Shown here in pieces: positions 38,248-47,300 of a stretch of 64,000 nt of DNA. Positions within the stretch are counted from its first letter, which is position 1; each line of letters opens with the position of its first letter. The translations under genes were made by a program, and so were the position numbers. The notes under the pieces are model-generated. The model was not told where the DNA came from. It saw only the letters and a program-made list of their open reading frames with translations, and did no database searches. The stretch comes from Azospirillum melinis. Lineage in GTDB: Bacteria; Pseudomonadota; Alphaproteobacteria; Azospirillales; Azospirillaceae. The DNA is taken from contig NZ_WHOS01000010.1 in the NCBI RefSeq assembly GCF_013340935.1, forward strand, positions 108,704 to 172,703. Reading direction: 5' to 3'.

Positions 38248-38733
38248 ATGCTGACCATCGTCTACCGCAGCGAGGCCATCGACCGGCTTCCCTACAGTGC
38301 GCTTGCCGACATCTGTCTGTTCAGCGCCCGCAAGAACTCTGAACGGGGCCTCACCGGCTTCCTGGTAGAGTTCAGGGGCATCTTCCTCCAGGTTCTGGAA
38401 GGCGAAGCGGAGGCGGTGGACCAACTGTTTGCCCGCATCGTCGACGACCCGCGCCATCGCGACGTGACGCTGCTGCTGCGGGAGACCTCGGGCGGGGCCC
38501 CCGAATTCGGCTTCTGGGCGATGAATTTCGGCCCGCTCGACACGCCGACCTTCTGGCAGGCGATCTTCGGCACTCCGATGCGGAGCGAGGAATTCCGGCA
38601 ACGGTCGCACGGAGTCGGCTTCGCGCGCGATGTGCTGAGCCGCGCCTACATGCACGCCTGCATCGTCGCCGATGTCGACCCCGCCGCCCGCGACATGGTG
38701 CGCGGCAACATTCCCGTCCTCGTCAGGTCCTGA
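38248..38733 (+). CDS. BLUF-domain blue-light sensor
   Basis: 161 residues. Residues 1-95 are a BLUF domain with the flavin photocycle residues in place: Tyr6 (TIVYRS), Asn30 (ARKNSERGLTGFL), Gln48 (FLQVLEGE), and Trp90/Met92 (FGFWAMNFG). FAD-binding RH is in DDPRHRDV. The C-terminal 65 residues are helical with no output domain, so it should act by binding another protein. It is located just upstream of the FNR-boxed oxygenase genes but with a 252-base gap, so co-transcription is uncertain. Output unknown. Confidence 0.93.
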   Translation: MLTIVYRSEAIDRLPYSALADICLFSARKNSERGLTGFLVEFRGIFLQVLEGEAEAVDQLFARIVDDPRHRDVTLLLRETSGGAPEFGFWAMNFGPLDTPTFWQAIFGTPMRSEEFRQRSHGVGFARDVLSRAYMHACIVADVDPAARDMVRGNIPVLVRS

Positions 38734-38794
38734 ACACGGCCCTGCCCGCCGGTCATCCCGATACCTACCCTGAGTTTTTCGTTGGCTGAACGAA

Positions 38795-38816
38795 CGAATT
38801 GATCTGGATCAATTCG
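38795..38816. promoter_or_regulatory. FNR/Anr/FixK-type box, perfect 22-bp palindrome
   Basis: The core TTGATCTGGATCAA (38799-38812) is the canonical TTGAT-N4-ATCAA site; two-fold symmetry extends to CGAA/TTCG on each side. It lies 174 bases upstream of the di-iron oxygenase ATG and 62 bases after the BLUF stop. It implies control by an oxygen-responsive CRP/FNR regulator, most simply of the downstream oxygenase operon. Confidence 0.85.
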
Positions 38817-38985
38817 TCTCTTTTCCGCACTTATGTTTTCAAATCAATAAATTACCTTGGCATCGCTCCCGATTTAAAGCGATACACATCTCGTTGATAG
38901 TGGAGTTTTTTTGTGTCATATAAAGACCACAGGGCGCCGATGGAAATGTGAGCGCCCGCGGAATGTTCCCGGAGGAAACGCCCCC

Positions 38986-40014
38986 ATGTCCAAGGACTAC
39001 GCCCCCATCGCCAACACGATGGAGCTGCCCCCCGCCACGCCGCAGCCGAACGTCTACCCGTTGTCCTGGGTGTCGCAGACCAAGAAGCTGGAAGAGGTCT
39101 ATGCCGCTGCCCAGCGCGAAAACTGGGACCCGGCCAAGCTGCCCTGGGACAGCTTCGACGTGTCGCGCTACAGCTGGGAGGAGCGGGAGGCCATCGCCTA
39201 TTGGTGGACCATCCTGTCGGTGTTCGATGCCTCCGCCCCGCCGGTCTTCGCCCATGCCCTGATCAAGACCTACGAGGTGCATGAGGAGGATCCGGTCCGC
39301 CGCTGCTTCTTCTCGGTCACCCGCGACGAACAGAACCATGAGCAGATGTGCGGCCTCGCCATCACCAAGCTTCTTGAGGCCACCAGCCCGCTGACCTACG
39401 AGCCCAGGACCGATCTCGGTCGCCGGCTGCAGAAAAACGCACACTGGCTGTACTACAACGGCGGCCGCTATTGGGACGGCTACAAGAAGGCGGTTCCGAA
39501 ATACTCGCTGGCCGTTCTGTTCAGCTCCTTCCTGATGGGCGAGATCGCGGCGGCGACCATCTTCCACCAGATGGCGGCCGGTTGCAGCGAGCCGGTGTTC
39601 AAGGAGGCCTTCCGCAACATCGGCCGCGACGAGGGCCGCCACATGGCGATCTGCATGTCGGTGATGGAGCGCGACTATCCCCATCTGGCGGTGGAGGACC
39701 GGTCGATCATCACCAAGCAGATCCGCGCCGGCTACCTGTTCCTGTCCGCCGTCCTGTTCGAACCGCCGCCCCAGTTCTGGGACCTGCCCGACGACTTCAT
39801 CGCCACCCAGCGCGAGGCCGAGGCCATCGCCCGCAACGCCGGCTTCCACATCCCGGATTACGAGGCGAAGAAGGAGAACTGGCGCAACGCCATGCTGAAC
39901 CTGAAGGGCGTGCTGGACCGCTACAACATCCCGTTCCCCGCCATCCCCGAGGTCGGCATCACCGGCGAGGAAGTCCGGGACGTCGACATGGATGAGATCA
40001 TCCCGGTGTTCTGA
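38986..40014 (+). CDS. Ferritin-like di-iron protein, predicted oxygenase of unknown substrate
   Basis: 342 residues from ATG 38986 (GGAGGAAA upstream). A four-helix di-iron site is readable: a Glu on the first helix (Glu97, Glu100 or Glu101), Glu115-x2-His118 (RDEQNHE), Glu186 (LMGEIAAATIFHQM) and Glu216-x2-His219 (RDEGRHM). That is the ribonucleotide-reductase-R2/bacterial multicomponent monooxygenase ligand pattern. The helices are rich in Trp and Tyr. It matches neither BoxB, PaaA, AcsF nor R2 closely in length or motifs known to me. The next gene encodes a ferredoxin-flavin reductase, the expected electron donor, so a two-component oxygenase is likely. An FNR box upstream suggests use under low oxygen. 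Confidence 0.72.
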   Translation: MSKDYAPIANTMELPPATPQPNVYPLSWVSQTKKLEEVYAAAQRENWDPAKLPWDSFDVSRYSWEEREAIAYWWTILSVFDASAPPVFAHALIKTYEVHEEDPVRRCFFSVTRDEQNHEQMCGLAITKLLEATSPLTYEPRTDLGRRLQKNAHWLYYNGGRYWDGYKKAVPKYSLAVLFSSFLMGEIAAATIFHQMAAGCSEPVFKEAFRNIGRDEGRHMAICMSVMERDYPHLAVEDRSIITKQIRAGYLFLSAVLFEPPPQFWDLPDDFIATQREAEAIARNAGFHIPDYEAKKENWRNAMLNLKGVLDRYNIPFPAIPEVGITGEEVRDVDMDEIIPVF

Positions 40015-40134
40015 GCAGGCCTGCCTGAACTCTCCCACTCCCCTCCCTGCCCTTTTTCGAGCGTCAGGGAGGGGGCATCGCGCGCCCACGTCTTCAATTC
40101 CGCCCATCTCCAATCCCGCCCAAGGATCCCGCCG

Positions 40135-41187
40135 GTGAGCCGCATCCGCCTCCACCCCTCGGGCCGCACGGTCGAGTGCCGTGACGGCGAGACCGTCCTG
40201 TCAGCGCTGGAACAGGCCGGCTACGCCCTGCCCAACAACTGCCGCGCCGGCGCCTGCGGCGAATGCAAGGTCAAGGTCCTCAGCGGCCAGTTCGACCAGG
40301 GCATGGTCCTGGACATGGCGCTGTCCCAGCCCGAGCGGAAGGACGGCTATGGCCTGATGTGCATGGCCAAGCCGATCTCCGACGAACTGGTGATCGAATA
40401 CGGCACCGCCGACGCCCAGCCCAAGCTGTTCCCGCCGCGCGAAAACGTGCTGTTCATCGTCACCGACCGCATCCCGCGCACGCGGCGTATCGTGGAACTG
40501 CGCCTGCGCCCGCTGGGCCAGCCGCTGCGCTACTGGCCGGGCCAGTATGTGATGCTGGGCGATGCCGCCGCCGGGGCGCCGCCGCGCTGCTATTCCATCG
40601 CCAACGCGCCCCGTCCGGACGGCGAGATCGTGCTGCAGGTCACCCGCGTCGACGGCGGCCCGACCAGTGGCTGGATCCACGACACGCTGACGGTCGGCAG
40701 CATGGTCAAGCTGTCCGGCCCCTACGGCACCTTCATCGGCGACCCGTCGGTGGACAGCCCGGTGCTGTGCATGGCCGCCGGCTCCGGCCTCGCCCCCATC
40801 CTGGCGTTGACCGACGCGGCGCTGCGCCGTGGCTACCGCCCGCCGGTGACGTTGCTGTTCTCCGCCTGCACGCGGGCCGACGTGTATGAGCTGGGTCTGC
40901 TCAGCTACTGGCAGGCCAAATACCGCAACTTCAAGGTCAAGGTGACCCTGACGCGGGAGGAGGCCGCCGGCCATCTGACGGGCCGCATCCCGGCCATCCT
41001 GCCCGGCCTGTTCCCCGACCTGTCCGGTCACGCCATCTTCACCGCCGGCAGCCCCGCCTTCGTCGAGTCCTGTGTCGCCGCCGCCCGCGCGCTGGGCGCC
41101 AGGGACGACCAGCTCCACAGCGAAGGCTATGTCTCGCAGCACATCCCGGAGACACTGCCGGCCGACCGGCTGATGGCGGTGGGATAA
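40135..41187 (+). CDS. NAD(P)H-dependent 2Fe-2S/FAD oxidoreductase (oxygenase reductase)
   Basis: 350 residues from GTG 40135 (AAGGA upstream). Residues 1-90 are a plant-type ferredoxin with Cys36, Cys41, Cys44 and Cys76 (NNCRAGACGECK, LMCMAKP). Residues about 100-225 are an FAD domain (PPRCYSIANAP). Residues about 230-350 are an NAD domain (MAAGSGLAPILAL, FTAGSPAFVESCV). This is the phenol-hydroxylase-P5 / benzoate-dioxygenase-reductase layout. It passes electrons from NAD(P)H to an oxygenase, here presumably the di-iron protein encoded 120 bases upstream. It is convergent with the chemoreceptor gene. Confidence 0.9.
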   Translation: MSRIRLHPSGRTVECRDGETVLSALEQAGYALPNNCRAGACGECKVKVLSGQFDQGMVLDMALSQPERKDGYGLMCMAKPISDELVIEYGTADAQPKLFPPRENVLFIVTDRIPRTRRIVELRLRPLGQPLRYWPGQYVMLGDAAAGAPPRCYSIANAPRPDGEIVLQVTRVDGGPTSGWIHDTLTVGSMVKLSGPYGTFIGDPSVDSPVLCMAAGSGLAPILALTDAALRRGYRPPVTLLFSACTRADVYELGLLSYWQAKYRNFKVKVTLTREEAAGHLTGRIPAILPGLFPDLSGHAIFTAGSPAFVESCVAAARALGARDDQLHSEGYVSQHIPETLPADRLMAVG

Positions 41188-41202
41188 CGGGAAACAGGCA
41201 CC

Positions 41203-43287
41203 TCAGGCCCTGCGGACGCCGGCGATGAAGCCGTCGATCTCGCGGGTCAGGTCCTTCGACTGGCCGGCGAGCGCGGCGGCGGCGGCGAGCAGCTGGTCGG
41301 CGGCCGCACCGGTTTCCCCGGCGCCCGCCCGGATGTTGCCCATGCCGCCGCTGACCTCCTGCGCCCCGTCGGCCGCCCGGATCACGCTGCGGGCGATCTC
41401 CTGGGTCGCCGCCGCCTGCTGATCCACCGCCGCGGCGATCCCCGACGCGATGCGGCTGACCTGGGCGATGGTCTCGTTGATGCCATGGACGGCGGTCACC
41501 GCCTCCTGCGTCGCATCGCGGATGCCTTTGATCTGGGCGACGATGTCTTCGGTCGCCTTGGCGGTCTGGTTGGCGAGGCCCTTGACCTCCGACGCCACGA
41601 CGGCGAAGCCCTTGCCGGCTTCACCGGCGCGCGCCGCCTCGATGGTCGCGTTCAGCGCCAGCAGGTTGGTCTGGCCGGCAATGGAGTTGATCAGTTCCAC
41701 CACGGCACCGATCCGTTCGGCGCTCTCCGCCAGAACGGTGACCGCCTCGTCGGCCCGCTTCACGTCGGAGACCGCGGCATCGGCGATGCGGGCGGAGTCC
41801 GCCACCTGCCGGCCGATGTCCTGGACCGAGGCGGACAGTTCCTCCGTCGCCGCGGCGGCGGTCTGCACGCTGTCGGCGGCGGCGCTGGCGGAAGCGGCCA
41901 CCTGCTCCGACCGGCCGAGACTCTGGTCGGCGATGCCGGTCAGGGCGCGGGCGGTCGATTCGAGCTGCTGGGCGGACGAGGCCAGCGCCCCGGTCAGGCC
42001 GCCGACGCGGACCTCGAAGCTCTTCTGCAAATCGGCCAGGGCCGCGACGCGGGCCTCCTTGGCGTGCCAGTCGGCCTGCTGCTGCCGGTCGAGTTCCTTT
42101 GCCCGGACCAGCCCCTCCTTGAACACCTCGACGGCGCGGGCCATGCCGCCGGCCTCGTCGTCGCGGTCGGCACCCAGCACCGTCACCGCCAGATCGCCGG
42201 CCGCCAGCCGGTCCATGGCGACGGTGACGGCGCTGACCGGCCGGGCGATGCCGTCGCCGACCTTCCAGGCCACCACGCATCCCAGCGCGACGCAGCCCAG
42301 GCTGACCAGCACGATCAGGACGGCGAGCCGGTTCGCATCGGCCATCACGCTGGATTGCGGCGCCGCCACCATGAAGGACCAAGCCCCCTCCGCGCCGGAG
42401 AAGCGAACCGGCGCCAGCCGCAGGTAATGCGGCGCCCCGGCAAGCGTGACGAGGCCGTCGAAGGCGCGGCCCTCGGCGACGGCGCGGCGGGCGGCCTCCG
42501 GCAGGTCGTCGGCGGTCTTCGACAGCCTGCCGACGTCGGGATGGGCGACATAGAGGCCGGAGCCGGTCAGCACCGCTGCGAACCCGTCGCCATAGGGCTT
42601 CACCGAGCGGGCGAGGTCGGTCAGGCCGCTCAGCGCCATGTCGACCCCAGTGACGCCGATCACCCGCCCCTCACCTGCCGTCCCGTCGATCACTGGCGCC
42701 GCGGCGCTGGTCATCAGCCGCTTGGTGAAGTCGTCGAGATAGGGCTCGGTCAGGACCGGCTTTCGAGCGGCGGCGGCCGACTTGTAATATTCCTTTTCCT
42801 GCACGTCGGAGAAGGGATAGCCCTCGCTGTCGTCGGCATGGACCCCCTTGTCCCCCGGCAGCCACAGCAGGCTCATCCGGCCGGTCTTGGGCAGGCCGAG
42901 AATCTCGGTCGACCGGTCATGGTCGGCGAACGCCGCATCCCGGCCGTCGAACCCGTCGTCGGCCATATCCACCCACACCCCGGCATAGAGCGGGTTGGCT
43001 TCGGCAACACGGCGCAGGTAGCGGTTCACCGTTTCGCGCCGCGGGCTTCCGGTGGACCGTTCGACCTCCACGAGGGCTGCGGCGGCACGGGCGGCGTCGA
43101 GTGCGGCGGACAGGTCGGCGGCGACCCGCGCCCCATGACGGTCCGCCATCTCGGCCGCCAGGGTCTGGGCGGCCTTGTGCCCGGCATCGCGCGACAGGGT
43201 GAGCGACACCGCAGTCAACGCGGCGGCGCCCGCCGCCAGAACCGCCGCCACGCCGATGATGATCTTCGTCCTGAACCGAGCCTTCAT
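41203..43287 (-). CDS. Methyl-accepting chemotaxis protein with dCache sensor
   Basis: 694 residues from ATG 43287. Membrane span 1 (about 8-30) is followed by a large periplasmic dCache_1 domain (about 35-315) with [19 protein letters not shown] and VTEPYLDD-like ligand segments (here [18 protein letters not shown] and [14 protein letters not shown]). Span 2 is about 318-340. A HAMP ([18 protein letters not shown]) and the signalling hairpin [26 protein letters not shown] follow. It should sense a small molecule, often an amino or organic acid, and signal to CheA/CheW. No terminal CheR-tether pentapeptide is present. The ligand may be an aromatic acid given the setting; that is a guess. Confidence 0.93.
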   Translation of the reverse strand: MKARFRTKIIIGVAAVLAAGAAALTAVSLTLSRDAGHKAAQTLAAEMADRHGARVAADLSAALDAARAAAALVEVERSTGSPRRETVNRYLRRVAEANPLYAGVWVDMADDGFDGRDAAFADHDRSTEILGLPKTGRMSLLWLPGDKGVHADDSEGYPFSDVQEKEYYKSAAAARKPVLTEPYLDDFTKRLMTSAAAPVIDGTAGEGRVIGVTGVDMALSGLTDLARSVKPYGDGFAAVLTGSGLYVAHPDVGRLSKTADDLPEAARRAVAEGRAFDGLVTLAGAPHYLRLAPVRFSGAEGAWSFMVAAPQSSVMADANRLAVLIVLVSLGCVALGCVVAWKVGDGIARPVSAVTVAMDRLAAGDLAVTVLGADRDDEAGGMARAVEVFKEGLVRAKELDRQQQADWHAKEARVAALADLQKSFEVRVGGLTGALASSAQQLESTARALTGIADQSLGRSEQVAASASAAADSVQTAAAATEELSASVQDIGRQVADSARIADAAVSDVKRADEAVTVLAESAERIGAVVELINSIAGQTNLLALNATIEAARAGEAGKGFAVVASEVKGLANQTAKATEDIVAQIKGIRDATQEAVTAVHGINETIAQVSRIASGIAAAVDQQAAATQEIARSVIRAADGAQEVSGGMGNIRAGAGETGAAADQLLAAAAALAGQSKDLTREIDGFIAGVRRA

Positions 43288-43581
43288 GCCGCACACCTGT
43301 TTCCGGTCCGCCAGATGTTCCGGAATGAACGGTGGGCGGCGCCAAATAGGGGTAAGGGGCGGCACCTTATAATCGATAATGGTCGGAAGGCACGTCAATT
43401 TTCATGATTTGTCGCCCAGCGGCTCAACCTTGGAATGGATTCCGGACCGCAGGCTGTGTCACGCAGTCAAGCCAAGGGAGTTGTTGCAACTGCGAAAAGG
43501 AGCATCGGCAGGGTGAAAAAGCCCCGCCGGTGCACTGTCCACAACCAGCAATCAATGGGCCATCGGCGCGGATGGCGTCCC

Positions 43582-44598
43582 TTACGGCCCTTCGTACCGC
43601 ACCACCTGCTGGTCGATGGCGCCAAACACGCTGGCGCCGGCGGCGTCGAACAGCTCGATCCGCACCCGGTCGCCGAAGCGCATGAAGGGAGTCTTCGGCG
43701 CACCGTGCTCAATGGTTTCGATCATCCGAAGCTCGGCAAGGCAGGAATAGCCGACACCGCCTGCATCGACCGGCTTGCCGGGACCGCCGTTCAGCTTGTT
43801 CGACACCGTGCCCGAACCGACGATGCTGCCGGCCACCAGATGGCGGGTCTTGGCGGCATGCGCGATCAGCGTCGGAAAGTCGAAGGTCATGTCGACGCCG
43901 GCATCCGGCTTGCCGAAAGGCTCGCCGTTCAGCGTCGTCACCAGCGGGCGGTGCAGCTTGGCGCCGTCCCAGGACTCGCCCAGCTCGTCCGGCGTCACCG
44001 CGACGGGGGAGAAGCTGGAGGCCGGCTTGGACTGGAAGAAGCCGAAGCCCTTGCCAAGCTCCGCCGGGATCAGGTTGCGCAAGGACACGTCGTTGACCAG
44101 CATCAGCAGCCTGATCTGCCCGCGCGCCGCCTCAGCCGAAACGCCCATCGGCACGTCGCCGGTGATGACGGCGATCTCCGCCTCGAAATCGATGCCCCAG
44201 GCTTCGGTCGCCGCCGGGATTGGGTCGGTCGGCGCCAGGAAGCTGTCGGAACAGCCCTGATACATCAGCGGGTCGGTCCAGAAGCTGGGCGGCATCTCCG
44301 CCCCCCGCGCCTTGCGGACCAGTTCCACATGGTTGACGTAGGCCGACCCGTCCGCCCACTGGTAGGCGCGCGGCAGCGGCGAGGCCGCCAGCGCCGGATC
44401 GAACGGTCGGCCGGAGGACGGATCGGCGTTCAGCGCGCGATAGGCCTCCTCCAGCTTCGGCGCCAGCGCCGTCCAGTCGTCCAGCGCCGTCTGCAATGTG
44501 CGGGCGATCTCCGGCACCGGAGTGGCGCGGGTCAGGTCGCGCGACACCACGACCAGGGTGCCGTCGCGCCCGCCCGCCTTCAAACTTGCCAGCTTCAT
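43582..44598 (-). CDS. fahA: Fumarylacetoacetate hydrolase
   Basis: 338 residues of the FAH fold. The catalytic and metal-binding core includes IDFEAEIAVITGDVP, LLMLVNDVSLRNLIP, FQSKPASSFSPVAVTPDEL and HLVAGSIVGSGTVSN. The N-terminal 80 residues match the homogentisate-pathway branch (MKLASLKAGGRDGTLVVVSRDL) rather than the short generic FAH-superfamily enzymes. It cleaves fumarylacetoacetate to fumarate and acetoacetate, the last step of homogentisate breakdown. It lies 49 bases downstream of hmgA on the same strand. Confidence 0.94.
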   Translation of the reverse strand: MKLASLKAGGRDGTLVVVSRDLTRATPVPEIARTLQTALDDWTALAPKLEEAYRALNADPSSGRPFDPALAASPLPRAYQWADGSAYVNHVELVRKARGAEMPPSFWTDPLMYQGCSDSFLAPTDPIPAATEAWGIDFEAEIAVITGDVPMGVSAEAARGQIRLLMLVNDVSLRNLIPAELGKGFGFFQSKPASSFSPVAVTPDELGESWDGAKLHRPLVTTLNGEPFGKPDAGVDMTFDFPTLIAHAAKTRHLVAGSIVGSGTVSNKLNGGPGKPVDAGGVGYSCLAELRMIETIEHGAPKTPFMRFGDRVRIELFDAAGASVFGAIDQQVVRYEGP

Positions 44599-44647
44599 TC
44601 GTCTCTTCCCTTCCTGTAGAATCAGCGTCCGGCAGCCTTATGGCCGC

Positions 44648-45772
44648 TCATTTCGCCTTCCAGCTGTCGGCGTAGCCGCCCCATTCGACGCCGTCCATCG
44701 CCTGATAGACGTCGAGCGGATCGCGGGTGTCGATCATCACCGCGACCTCGTCGGTCTCCTTGCGCTCGAACTTCTGCGCCACCTCGTAGGCCTTCGGGTG
44801 CGGCCCGTGCGGGAAGCCCGAGGGGTGATAGGTGACCATGCCGGGATGGATGTTGTCGCGCGAGAAGAACTGGCCGCGGTGATAGAACAGCACCTCGTCG
44901 AAATCCTCGTTCGAGTGATAGTAGGGCAGCTTCAGCGCCTCCGGGTCCGACTCGATGGGCCGCGGCACGAAGGTGCAGACGATGAAGCGCCCCGCGATCC
45001 AGGTGCTGTGCGCCGAGGGCGGCAGATGGTAGCGGTGGCTCATCAGCGGCCGGATGTCGCGCCAGTTCAGCCGCACCGGGGCGAGATCGCCATGCCAGCC
45101 CACCGCGTCCAGCGGGTTGAACGGATAGGTCATGGCGCAGAGCTGCCCGCGCTTCTTCACCCGGACCAGGGTTTCGCGCTCGTGCTTCTGCGCCTGGAAG
45201 GCGTCGTCCAGCGCCGGTACGTCCAGCACCGCCGGATCGAAGATGGCGTGGGTGCCGACCAGCCCCTTGTGCGGCAGCTTGTAGGCGTCGTTGGTGGCCT
45301 CCACCATCAGCACCATCACCGCCTCGTCCGTCTCCAGCCGCCAGCAGGTGTTGCGCGGCAGCACGACATAGTCGCCCTCGCGTACCTCGAGATGGCCGTA
45401 GTCGCAGAACAGCTGGCCGCCGCCCTGGTGGAAGAACAGCAGGTCGTCGCCGTCGGCATTGCGGACCAGATGCTCCATCCTGCCCTTGAAGCGCCACAGC
45501 CGCACCTGGGTCGCCCCGTTGCCCATCAGGGCCGGCGCCTCCAGCGGGCAGCCGGGCATGTGGTCGACATGGTTCAGGTCGAAGGCGCGCGGGCGCAACG
45601 GCCCGTCGAAGCTGGTCCAGCCGGTCGGCGGGTGGGCATGGTGCATCTGGGTCGCCGGGCCGAAGAAGCCCTCGCGCCCCATCTCGCGCTCGTAGGTGCC
45701 GGCGGGAAGCCGGACATGGGCCTGACGCGACGCGGTGCCCTCGACCTTCGGAAACGAAATCCAGTTCTTCAT
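44648..45772 (-). CDS. hmgA: Homogentisate 1,2-dioxygenase
   Basis: 374 residues from ATG 45772, with GGGGAAG just upstream. This is the shorter bacterial form; canonical enzymes are about 430-450. The cupin core is intact: DDLLFFHQGGGQLFCDYGHLEVREGDYVVLPR, then the Fe-site region FDEVLFYHRGQFFSRDNIHPGMVTYHPSGFPHGPHP, with His and Glu ligands. It opens the homogentisate ring to maleylacetoacetate. It is the first gene of an operon with fahA and divergent from the MarR gene across a perfect palindrome. No 4-hydroxyphenylpyruvate dioxygenase gene accompanies it. Confidence 0.92.
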   Translation of the reverse strand: MKNWISFPKVEGTASRQAHVRLPAGTYEREMGREGFFGPATQMHHAHPPTGWTSFDGPLRPRAFDLNHVDHMPGCPLEAPALMGNGATQVRLWRFKGRMEHLVRNADGDDLLFFHQGGGQLFCDYGHLEVREGDYVVLPRNTCWRLETDEAVMVLMVEATNDAYKLPHKGLVGTHAIFDPAVLDVPALDDAFQAQKHERETLVRVKKRGQLCAMTYPFNPLDAVGWHGDLAPVRLNWRDIRPLMSHRYHLPPSAHSTWIAGRFIVCTFVPRPIESDPEALKLPYYHSNEDFDEVLFYHRGQFFSRDNIHPGMVTYHPSGFPHGPHPKAYEVAQKFERKETDEVAVMIDTRDPLDVYQAMDGVEWGGYADSWKAK

Positions 45773-45847
45773 GGCGCTTCCCCACTCAATGCCGCCGGGC
45801 GTTTCCGCATCGGGCGCCGGCAAGCCTGTTCCGTTGCCGCCATTTTA

Positions 45848-45861
45848 GTTTCGTTTGAAAC
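45848..45861. promoter_or_regulatory. Predicted MarR operator B (hmgA-fahA / marR divergent promoter)
   Basis: GTTTCGTTTGAAAC (GTTTCAAACGAAAC on the other strand) is a perfect GTTTC-N4-GAAAC palindrome. It lies 75 bases from the hmgA ATG and 69 bases from the marR ATG, so one bound dimer could control both directions, including autoregulation. Confidence 0.75.
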
Positions 45862-45930
45862 TGTTGCAAGAGCCAAATTACAGCGCAGGATGGGGCACCC
45901 GCGACCCTCCCTACAGACGATGCGCCGCCG

Positions 45931-46476
45931 ATGCCGCCTGCCCGCCGTTCCCGCACCGCCTCCCCCAGTTCCGCATCCGGCCAGACGGATTTGCCGGCGC
46001 TGCATCTGACGCGCTTCCTGCCCTACCGGCTGTCGGTGCTGGCCAACACGGTCAGCCACACGCTGGCCAAGCTGTACGAGAAGCGGTTCGGCATCACCAT
46101 TCCGGAATGGCGGATCATCGCCGTGCTGGGCGGCGGCGAGACGATGAGTGCAGGGGAGATCGCGCAGCGCACGGCGATGGACAAGGTGCAGGTCAGCCGC
46201 GCCATCAGCCGCATGCTGGATTCGGCGCTGATCCTGCGCGAATCGGGCGACACCGACCGGCGCAAGGCCCTGCTGACCCTGACGCCCAAGGCGCTGGCGA
46301 TCTATGCGGAGATCGTGCCGATGGCGCTGACCTACGAGGAAGAGGTCACCGACGCCCTGTCGATCGACGAGCGGGCGCAGCTCGACACGCTGCTGTCCAA
46401 GCTCCAGGCCCGCGCCGACCAGCTCGCCGCCCGCCCGGCGCCGGCCGGCGCGCAGGCTGAGCCGGCCGGCGAGTAA
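45931..46476 (+). CDS. MarR-family transcriptional regulator, predicted homogentisate-pathway repressor
   Basis: 181 residues. The winged helix spans about 45-125: FGITIPEWRIIAVLGGGETMSAGEIAQ (helices 2-3), MDKVQVSRAISRMLDSALILRESGDTDRRKALLTLT (recognition helix and wing with the conserved DxR-type DTDRR). Helical arms at both ends form the dimer. It is divergent from hmgA and shares operator B. Ligand-induced release, for example by homogentisate or a precursor, is the usual mechanism in HmgR-like systems; here it is inferred. The paaY gene is convergent 9 bases downstream. Confidence 0.92.
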   Translation: MPPARRSRTASPSSASGQTDLPALHLTRFLPYRLSVLANTVSHTLAKLYEKRFGITIPEWRIIAVLGGGETMSAGEIAQRTAMDKVQVSRAISRMLDSALILRESGDTDRRKALLTLTPKALAIYAEIVPMALTYEEEVTDALSIDERAQLDTLLSKLQARADQLAARPAPAGAQAEPAGE

Positions 46477-46485
46477 GGACGCCGC

Positions 46486-47124
46486 TCAGGCCCCCTTCAC
46501 CTTGTGCAGCGGCTGGCTGGTGCCGGCATCGACGCGGCCTCGGCCGGGCTCCTCCGCCTCCAAGGGCGCACAGGCGACCATGGTGGCGCGCGAGCGGCGG
46601 GCGAGGCGCTGGTATTCCTCCGTCCCCTCCGACTTCCAGGCGACCTCGTCGGGACGCAGTTCGCGCATCACCTTGGCCGGCAAGCCGGCCACCAGCGTGC
46701 GCGGCGGCACGACAAAGCCGGCCTTGACGAAGGCCATGGCGGCGACGATGGAGTCCTCGCCGATCTCCGCCCCGTCCATCACCACCACATTCATGCCCAC
46801 CAATGCGTTGCGGCGGACGATGCAGCCGTGCAGCACCGCGCCATGGCCGACATGGCCGTCCTCCTCGACGATGGCGTCATGGCCGGGGAAGGCGTGGATC
46901 GTGCAGTTGTCCTGAACGTTGCTGCCCCGCTGCAGCACGATCCGGCCGAAATCGCCGCGCAGGCTGGCGCAGGGACCGACATAGCAGCCGGGTCCGACGA
47001 CCACATCGCCGATCAGCACGGCGGAGGGATGGACGAAGGCGGTCGGGTCGATGACGGGGATCACGCCGTCGATGGCATAGACGGTCGGGCGCGGCAAGGT
47101 CGGGAAGGCGGTCGGGGCGGTCAT
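46486..47124 (-). CDS. paaY: PaaY-like hexapeptide-repeat protein (gamma-carbonic anhydrase fold)
   Basis: 212 residues. Left-handed beta-helix hexapeptides run from about 25 to 150 ([80 protein letters not shown]), with the zinc-ligand His residues in place. The following [15 protein letters not shown] helix is characteristic of PaaY/CaiE. PaaY is a thioesterase that detoxifies CoA-trapping by-products in phenylacetate degradation. Its start is 258 bases from the divergent hydroxylase gene, whose upstream DNA contains operator C. Confidence 0.9.
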   Translation of the reverse strand: MTAPTAFPTLPRPTVYAIDGVIPVIDPTAFVHPSAVLIGDVVVGPGCYVGPCASLRGDFGRIVLQRGSNVQDNCTIHAFPGHDAIVEEDGHVGHGAVLHGCIVRRNALVGMNVVVMDGAEIGEDSIVAAMAFVKAGFVVPPRTLVAGLPAKVMRELRPDEVAWKSEGTEEYQRLARRSRATMVACAPLEAEEPGRGRVDAGTSQPLHKVKGA

Positions 47125-47300
47125 GGGCGGGCGTTCCTCGGTGTCGCTGTTCGGCTGTCCTGTTCGGCTGTCTGCGGCCGATCTTTTGCCGCAAGGCTAC
47201 ACCGCCGCAGGCTGTACGCGATACTGATTTTCCGGCATAGTGAACACACCTGTATCGCTTCACCGACTGCCTTGCCGGGAGCAATGCTGGGGCTTGATTG

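Noticed and set aside
43288..43581. Spacer between the chemoreceptor and fahA as a hidden gene
   Set aside because: Frames there are short and lack ribosome-binding sites; only a GGAATGGATTCC palindrome at 43432-43443 and a likely chemoreceptor promoter were seen.
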